A DNA stretch of 10,866 nt from Candidatus Thorarchaeota archaeon MP11T_1 (GTDB taxonomy: Archaea > Asgardarchaeota > Thorarchaeia > Thorarchaeales > Thorarchaeaceae). The first letter of the stretch is position 1. Each line of letters begins with the position of its first letter. Below, one piece after another: positions 7,591-10,866 of this stretch. Both the position numbers and the translations under genes were made by a program. The stretch is from contig PJET01000158.1 in assembly GCA_002825515.1 (NCBI GenBank), positions 1-10,866 of the forward strand, read 5' to 3'. The notes under the pieces were generated by a model that was given only the letters and a program-made list of their open reading frames with translations, was not told the DNA's origin and did not search any database.

Positions 7591-7615
7591 ACCTTCCAGC
7601 AATCGAAGGAGGTGA
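7591..7615 (+). promoter_or_regulatory. Strong SD (AAGGAGGTGA) partly covered by a hairpin
   Basis: AAGGAGGTGA at 7606-7615 is close to a full anti-16S match. ACCTTC at 7591-7596 can pair with GGAGGT (7608-7613), or its CCTTC with GAAGG (7605-7609), either of which would hide the SD. No ATG, GTG or TTG lies at normal spacing with a long frame: ATT is at 7622 (6 nt away) and ATG at 7637 (21 nt away). It may serve the 40-45-residue ORF that follows. Confidence 0.35.
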
Positions 7616-7636
7616 AAAGCGATTAAAACAGACCGG

Positions 7637-7759
7637 ATGAGAACTCTTTACGAGAGCATGACCAAGAATCGTGCTGCATTGGAGTTGCTATCAATCGGTG
7701 TCGTACGCGGTATCTCGACCGTCGTGCAGCCGCCATGCGAAGATCCGACGCCATTCTAG
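7637..7759 (+). CDS. Possible small protein of 40 residues (45 if started at ATT 7622)
   Basis: The frame ATG 7637 to TAG 7757-7759 encodes MRTLYESMTKNRAALELL and on to a Pro-rich tail, VVQPPCEDPTPF. The first half could be an amphipathic helix. The only convincing SD is too far from this ATG (21 nt) but ideally placed for an in-frame ATT at 7622, a rare start codon. A bulged inverted repeat with arms CACT-AAC and GTT-AGTG (7762-7780) follows the stop directly. There is no recognised family. The case for coding rests on the SD alone. Confidence 0.28.
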   Translation: MRTLYESMTKNRAALELLSIGVVRGISTVVQPPCEDPTPF

Positions 7760-7884
7760 TTCACTTAACATTTGTTAGTGGATAGAAGGTCAATCGGACT
7801 CAGCTGCAAGGCGAGCTTCAGCGTCGATGTACTTCGTTGCTGGACATGGTTGGTAGGGGATTCTTACAACGACTCTGCAGTGTG

Positions 7885-7971
7885 AGCTTCTAGAGAGAGA
7901 AGCTAGACGATGAAACCAACCCCCCCAAAGGTTTGGAGCAGAGCTGGAGGAATCCAGTCGTACCAACCTTT
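7885..7971 (+). ncRNA. Candidate structured RNA element with GNRA-capped hairpin
   Basis: AGCTTCT/AGAAGCT (7885-7904, 6-nt loop) is a perfect 7-bp hairpin. Next, AAAGGTTTGG (7927-7936) can pair with CCAACCTTT (7963-7971), 9 bp with one bulged T. This stem encloses an asymmetric internal loop (7 and 5 nt) and a 5-bp hairpin, CTGGA/TCCAG, capped by a GGAA (GNRA) tetraloop at 7949-7952. Stem, asymmetric loop and GNRA-capped stem is a typical RNA-domain layout, but I match it to no known family. It overlaps the tiny ORF at 7910-7996. No promoter is visible. Confidence 0.25.
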
Positions 7972-8112
7972 CGCTTGGAGTAGAGAACGAAAATGAAACC
8001 GATAATGGAGGAGAAAAACACAATGGACCCAAGACCTGATTCAGGCGTACCAGAGCCATGGTAAAATGTTGGAAAAATGCGGTATACCCGCGAAACGGAG
8101 GAAAAAGAAAAA

Positions 8113-8364
8113 ATGATACGAACACAAAAAATCGAACCAATATTCGGAGACTTCATTGAGCCCGATAATGGGCGAGAGGTGGATCCATTTACTGATTCAG
8201 AAACTGTTAGGCTCGTAGCTATCAATCTCGAGCTAGCTGTGAGAAATCTAATCAGTGCTAAAGCCCCACCTGAATGTCTCGTGGTCACAGCGGACATCTG
8301 CACGCACAAACTTATGGCCATCCCAACTGCGGACGGCGACGTTAAGGTGCTAGTGTTCGAATAG
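8113..8364 (+). CDS. Small hypothetical protein, 83 residues
   Basis: An acidic small protein that begins MIRTQKIEPIFGDF, has an apparent helix SETVRLVAINLELAVRN (29-45) and ends in strand-like VKVLVFE (77-83). The start at ATG 8113 is preferred because GGAGG (8097-8101) stands 11 nt upstream; ATG 8077 would add 12 Arg/Glu/Lys-rich residues but has no good SD. Cys at 55 and 63 are the only cysteines. There is no signal peptide or membrane segment. It is the only convincing coding frame in the 1.3 kb between the regulators and the transporter. I recognise no family, and co-transcription with the downstream MFS gene is unclear given the 223-bp gap and a separate candidate promoter. Confidence 0.5.
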   Translation: MIRTQKIEPIFGDFIEPDNGREVDPFTDSETVRLVAINLELAVRNLISAKAPPECLVVTADICTHKLMAIPTADGDVKVLVFE

Positions 8365-8383
8365 TGACCTGGTGAATGCAATG

Positions 8384-8429
8384 GACCCGGCGTATTACCG
8401 GGGTCACAGCGGTAACCCCGGCGTAGTAC
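8384..8429 (+). repeat. Overlapping inverted repeats and a 13-nt direct repeat after the small ORF
   Basis: Three hairpins compete for the same bases: GACCCGG with CCGGGGTC (8384-8405, one bulged G), TTACCG with CGGTAA (8395-8415), and CCGGGGT with ACCCCGG (8398-8421, perfect 7 bp). In addition, CCCGGCGTATTAC (8386-8398) recurs as CCCGGCGTAGTAC (8417-8429) with one mismatch and a 31-nt period. It lies 20 bp after the stop of the 83-residue ORF. It could be a terminator-like structure, tandem operators or an RNA switch. No T tract follows, so a simple terminator is less likely. Confidence 0.45.
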
Positions 8430-8453
8430 AGTCAGTGCAGTATGTATGAAAAG

Positions 8454-8474
8454 TGAGGCGTCTATATAGCCTCA
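8454..8474. promoter_or_regulatory. TATA-like box nested in an inverted repeat, candidate promoter/operator of the MFS-nth operon
   Basis: TGAGGC (8454-8459) and GCCTCA (8469-8474) form a perfect 6-bp inverted repeat around TCTATATA, whose core CTATATAG (8462-8469) is itself palindromic and resembles an archaeal TATA box. Transcription would then begin near 8488-8495, giving a leader of about 95 nt before the GTG of the transporter. A protein bound to the repeat would compete with TBP. No clear purine-rich BRE precedes it. Confidence 0.35.
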
Positions 8475-8498
8475 GCCAGTACTTCTACTTGTTCTCAC

Positions 8499-8576
8499 GC
8501 CGTTCATATTGAGTCCGAAACTAGATTCGGATGGGTCCCAAATGGAACGGCAGTACACATTTCAACTAGTTTGGAG
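8499..8576 (+). promoter_or_regulatory. Candidate SD-switching leader RNA of the MFS transporter gene
   Basis: GCCGTTC (8499-8505) pairs perfectly with GAACGGC (8545-8551) and encloses the hairpin TCCGAA/TTCGGA (8514-8531). The 5' arm and loop of that hairpin can pair instead with CTAGTTTGGA (8566-8575): TCC/GGA plus AAACTAG/CTAGTTT, 10 bp with one bulged G (8517). That alternative would bury GGAG (8573-8576), the only SD-like sequence before GTG 8588. The loop alone (ACTAG, 8520-8524) could also form a pseudoknot with CTAGT (8566-8570). This is the layout of a translational on/off switch. The ligand is unknown and the pairing was found by eye. Confidence 0.4.
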
Positions 8577-8587
8577 ACAAGCGAATA

Positions 8588-10105
8588 GTGAAGCTCATTC
8601 AACATTCTGATGATAGGAGTGAATGTGTCTTGAGTGAAGACCCCTCTAAGCTGGAATGGGATCTTCTCGCTTGGGAAGAATCTATCCAATATGAGAAAGA
8701 AAGACTAGATAAGCTTAGAAAAAGACTACAAAAAGTTGAAGACAGACTTGATGAAATCAAGGAAAAAAGACCAACTTTAATGCGGTCGCTTAGAGCAATT
8801 TTCTCATGGCGTAATTACTCTGTATACCTAGCAACTTCTTGGATATTCACTGCATTTAGCTATATGGGCTTATTCTTCAATCTATATCTTCTCGAGGAAC
8901 TCCACTGGGAATATTGGTTGATTGGTGCAGTTTTAACCCTTACAAATGTAATATCTGCGACATCACGTTTTGTGGGGGGTTATGTTGGAGATGTTGTCAA
9001 TAGAAAATATCTCTCTGTGGCTGCAATGTTCATGATGGCTGCATACAATTTGATATTAGGGATTTCCGTTGAGTTCACGTGGATTTTCATTGCACTTCTC
9101 TTCATGTCAACAATGGATGTTTTCAAAGGAGGATCGACTGCGTTCATCATGGACAATATCCCCAAAGAACACAGTGGATTAGGGATTTCGATATTTAGTG
9201 CCGGTAGAGTTCTTGGGATTATCACTCTTGGTGTTTTTGTCATATTAACACCAATGTTAGGATTTGGAGTGAGCCTTCGTTTGATGTACTTAACTGGAGG
9301 GGTGTTCTTAGTTATCGCAGCTTTTACACGAGCTGTTCTTCTTGAGGGAAAGACTCCTGAACTCAAACGAGAAGGAATGTCGCTTGTCCGGTCCTTTGTT
9401 CAGGATAATAAGCGAGCTTTAAAATTACTCTTCAAAGCTGTTCCCGGAATGATTGCAATTGTAATTATAGACTCGTTAAGTGATTCACTGTTCAAATTTG
9501 GCGCGTATATCTACATATACGAAGTAGTCGGTATCGAAATTACTGGATTAATTCTGATGAGTATTATTACCATAGTAGTATCGGTTCCCATGATGTTAGG
9601 AACTGGCAGGATGTCTGATAGACGTGGGGAAAAAAGAACCGCATTGATTGTTTACAGCATTATGCCAATTTGTGCACTGCTCCTTGTGTTGGCTCCAATT
9701 TTCCCTTATTGGGCTCCATTGTCTTTGATTGATCAGGTCAGGTATTTGTTTTCTGGACTTGAGGTTATTTTTTCCACTCCATTTCTTGCTATAGTTTTGA
9801 AGTCGGTCAATGACGCTGTGTGGTATTTGTTGTTGCTAACTATCATTCAGAAAAATCTCCCGAGACGAGACACAGCAAAGATTCTCAGTGTATTTTGGTT
9901 CATTGTCTTCATGTTTGCATCAATAGGACCAACAGTTGGAGGATTTGTGTTCCAGTATTTCTATCAAGGTCATCTCTTCATTGTCGTGCTATTGCTCAAT
10001 CTCATAATACTTGGATGGATTGCTAGGTTGGGATTGGTGAGAGAAAACCGGGATGCTGAGAGTACTTTTGAAGTAGTTCGTGGTGGGGAAGATGGAATTG
10101 AATAA
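8588..10105 (+). CDS. Major facilitator superfamily transporter with N-terminal coiled coil
   Basis: A 505-residue integral membrane protein with about 12 hydrophobic segments between residues 78 and 480. The cytosolic loop between TM2 and TM3 carries MFS motif A as GGYVGDVVNRKY (130-141), and its half-repeat copy is GRMSDRRGEKR (340-350) in the second domain, as expected for the duplicated fold. Before TM1 there is an unusual hydrophilic stretch of about 75 residues; positions 26-60 are Glu/Lys/Arg/Leu-rich with heptad-like spacing and probably form a coiled coil in the cytosol. The substrate is not predictable. The start is GTG 8588, with GGAG 11 nt upstream; TTG 8630 behind AGGAG is an alternative that would shorten the tail by 14 residues. 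The 3' end overlaps nth by 14 nt. Confidence 0.85.
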   Translation: MKLIQHSDDRSECVLSEDPSKLEWDLLAWEESIQYEKERLDKLRKRLQKVEDRLDEIKEKRPTLMRSLRAIFSWRNYSVYLATSWIFTAFSYMGLFFNLYLLEELHWEYWLIGAVLTLTNVISATSRFVGGYVGDVVNRKYLSVAAMFMMAAYNLILGISVEFTWIFIALLFMSTMDVFKGGSTAFIMDNIPKEHSGLGISIFSAGRVLGIITLGVFVILTPMLGFGVSLRLMYLTGGVFLVIAAFTRAVLLEGKTPELKREGMSLVRSFVQDNKRALKLLFKAVPGMIAIVIIDSLSDSLFKFGAYIYIYEVVGIEITGLILMSIITIVVSVPMMLGTGRMSDRRGEKRTALIVYSIMPICALLLVLAPIFPYWAPLSLIDQVRYLFSGLEVIFSTPFLAIVLKSVNDAVWYLLLLTIIQKNLPRRDTAKILSVFWFIVFMFASIGPTVGGFVFQYFYQGHLFIVVLLLNLIILGWIARLGLVRENRDAESTFEVVRGGEDGIE

Positions 10106-10730
10106 CAAAGCAGTGAAAATAATCGGAGTCTTGGACAAAACATACCCTGATGCACCCAAAACGTATCTGAATTATCAAAACCCGTTTGAAATGCTGATAG
10201 CGACTATACTCTCAGCTCGTGCCACAGATGCAGGAGTGAATAAAATATCTCCGACGCTCTTCAAAACTTATCCTACACCAGAGAAAATGGCAGAAGCCAA
10301 TCTTGATGAAATTGGACAAATCATCCGACCCCTTGGTGCCTTCAATAAGAAAGCAGCATACATCACTGGAACTGCTCGCCAACTAGTTGATAGATTTGAA
10401 GGCAGGGTTCCCAGTACCATGGATGATCTTGTTTCATTCCCAGGTGTAAGTAGGAAGACTGCAAACGTGGTTCTCTCAGTAGTATTTGGTTTAAGTGAGG
10501 GAGTGGTGGTTGATACGCATATTATGCGTGTCACTATTAGACTCGGGTTAAGTGAGCATGATAAGAAACCACAGAAGATTGAGAGAGACCTGATGGAGTT
10601 ACTACCAAAGAAATTATGGAATGACTATGCTCGATTGATGGGAGCACATGGACGCAGGACGTGCAAATCATCTCGACCAAAATGTCCAGTGTGTAGTGTC
10701 AATTCATTTTGTCCTTCAGCAGAGCTTTAG
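10092..10730 (+). CDS. nth: Endonuclease III (bifunctional DNA glycosylase/AP lyase)
   Basis: 212 residues, almost exactly the length of E. coli Nth. It removes oxidised pyrimidines and cleaves at AP sites. The substrate-facing motif is LSARATDAGVN (40-50; E. coli has SAQATD). The helix-hairpin-helix is FPGVSRKTANVV (116-127) with catalytic Lys K122, and the catalytic Asp is D141 in VDTHI. The [4Fe-4S] loop C191-x6-C198-x2-C201-x5-C207 is complete. The start at ATG 10092 is preferred over GTG 10080 because it gives the family N-terminus and follows GGTGGGG. It overlaps the transporter stop by 14 nt, so translation is probably coupled. With Lys at the catalytic site it differs from the Mig-type Tyr enzyme earlier in the window. 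Confidence 0.95.
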   Translation: MELNNKAVKIIGVLDKTYPDAPKTYLNYQNPFEMLIATILSARATDAGVNKISPTLFKTYPTPEKMAEANLDEIGQIIRPLGAFNKKAAYITGTARQLVDRFEGRVPSTMDDLVSFPGVSRKTANVVLSVVFGLSEGVVVDTHIMRVTIRLGLSEHDKKPQKIERDLMELLPKKLWNDYARLMGAHGRRTCKSSRPKCPVCSVNSFCPSAEL

Positions 10731-10747
10731 ATGAAGGATAATTGTAT

Positions 10748-10761
10748 CGAAACATGTTAAA
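10748..10761 (+). promoter_or_regulatory. BRE/TATA-like promoter of the last gene
   Basis: CGAAA (10748-10752, BRE-like) is followed by ATGTTAAA (10754-10761). Transcription would start near 10783-10788, just ahead of the SD at 10791. The position fits well; the TATA match is only moderate. Confidence 0.35.
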
Positions 10762-10802
10762 GGGATTCGAATTCGTAGCAGAACATCTATGGTGATAAGA
10801 CC

Positions 10803-10866
10803 ATGAGGATAGGCATTGTGAGCAAGTTTGGTGCTCCGGATGGGCTCTGTATAAGAGCCGATGCTG
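10803..10866 (+). CDS. N-terminus of a truncated gene, possibly a GT-B-type glycosyltransferase
   Basis: A perfect archaeal SD, GGTGAT (10791-10796), stands 6 nt before ATG 10803, and the frame stays open to the window edge (21 residues, MRIGIVSKFGAPDGLCIRAD then A). A first beta-strand followed by a Gly-rich loop (MRIGIVSxFG) is common at the N-terminus of GT-B glycosyltransferases and other Rossmann-like proteins. The family cannot be settled from this little sequence. Confidence 0.65.
   Translation, partial: MRIGIVSKFGAPDGLCIRADA

Larger units (their letters stand above)
7250..8112. other. Gene-poor region rich in inverted repeats, with only tiny ORFs
   Basis: No ORF of normal size with a credible start lies in these 860 bases. 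The two long minus-strand frames (7790-8140 and 7890-8381) are Ser/Phe-rich and look like shadows. Short plus-strand ORFs include 7370-7474 (34 aa), 7637-7759 (40 aa, listed separately) and 7910-7996 (28 aa), which overlaps 7993-8064 (23 aa) by ATGA. Several hairpins, two with GNRA tetraloops, are listed separately. A C7 tract at 7920-7926 is a possible indel site, but shifting there does not obviously restore a long gene. No tRNA T-arm, SRP or RNase P signature was found. The region could be a non-coding RNA locus, a remnant of decayed genes, or both. Confidence 0.6.

Noticed and set aside
7331..8112. SRP RNA, RNase P RNA, 5S rRNA or tRNA
   Set aside because: None of the conserved cores (SRP helix 8, RNase P P4 strands, 5S loops, tRNA T-arm) could be found on inspection.
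8077..8112. ATG 8077 as start of the small hypothetical protein
   Set aside because: No SD at usable spacing, while GGAGG inside this stretch points to ATG 8113.
7790..8381. Two minus-strand ORFs of 116 and 163 codons
   Set aside because: Their Ser/Phe/Arg-rich composition, lack of any recognised motif and overlap with the SD-preceded plus-strand ORF indicate shadow frames.
8542..8610. 22-aa upstream ORF overlapping the transporter start
   Set aside because: Its ATG has no SD and lies in the 3' arm of the proposed leader stem; no sign of coding constraint could be judged, although it should be kept in mind as an alternative leader.
10758..10776. T-arm-like GATTCGAATTC suggesting a tRNA
   Set aside because: Flanking bases do not form a 5-bp T stem and no anticodon or acceptor arm is present; it is a palindromic stretch in a short spacer.

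Overview
The window looks archaeal. Translation starts carry GGAGG or GGTGAT Shine-Dalgarno (SD) sequences, or have none and sit about 26 nt from a TATA-like element. The gene content also fits: an AfpA/Dmr-type FMN flavoprotein, two LLM-fold proteins resembling F420-dependent methylene-H4MPT reductase (Mer), and a glycosylase close to the archaeal Mig G:T/U glycosylase. The Eis-like acetyltransferase, the long two-HTH regulators and the moderately AT-rich composition suggest an Asgard-type or other uncultured mesophilic archaeon. That placement is inference, because no rRNA or marker protein is present.

Layout. (1) Positions 1-138 hold the 3' end of an unrecognised gene. (2) 148-2668, minus strand, is a tight three-gene operon read as FMN flavoprotein, Mig-type DNA glycosylase, Eis-like GNAT acetyltransferase. 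(3) 2762-4695, plus strand, is a divergent operon of two translationally coupled LLM/Mer-like oxidoreductases; the 93-bp divergent spacer carries a perfect inverted repeat. (4) 4674-7249, minus strand, holds two regulators with an ATGA overlap. Each appears to be built from two Lrp/AsnC-like units, winged helix plus ferredoxin-like domain, in one chain. (5) 7250-8587 is a gene-poor 1.3-kb stretch with a few possible small ORFs and many inverted repeats that could be structured RNA or operators. (6) 8588-10730, plus strand, is an overlapping pair of an MFS transporter with an N-terminal coiled coil and endonuclease III (nth). (7) 10803 to the end is the start of another gene with a perfect SD.

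Likely biology: C1/F420/flavin redox chemistry (flavoprotein plus LLM pair), base-excision repair (two [4Fe-4S] HhH-GPD glycosylases in different operons), and transcriptional control by an unusual regulator pair. The most interesting non-coding signal is the MFS leader (about 8499-8576). There one strand can pair either in a local hairpin or with the sequence covering the putative ribosome binding site, as in a translational riboswitch. All RNA structures were found by eye; no folding energies or homology searches were run. By a rough equal-base estimate, about one perfect 7-bp hairpin with a loop of 3-12 nt is expected by chance in 1.3 kb, so single hairpins there are weak evidence and only the combinations carry weight.
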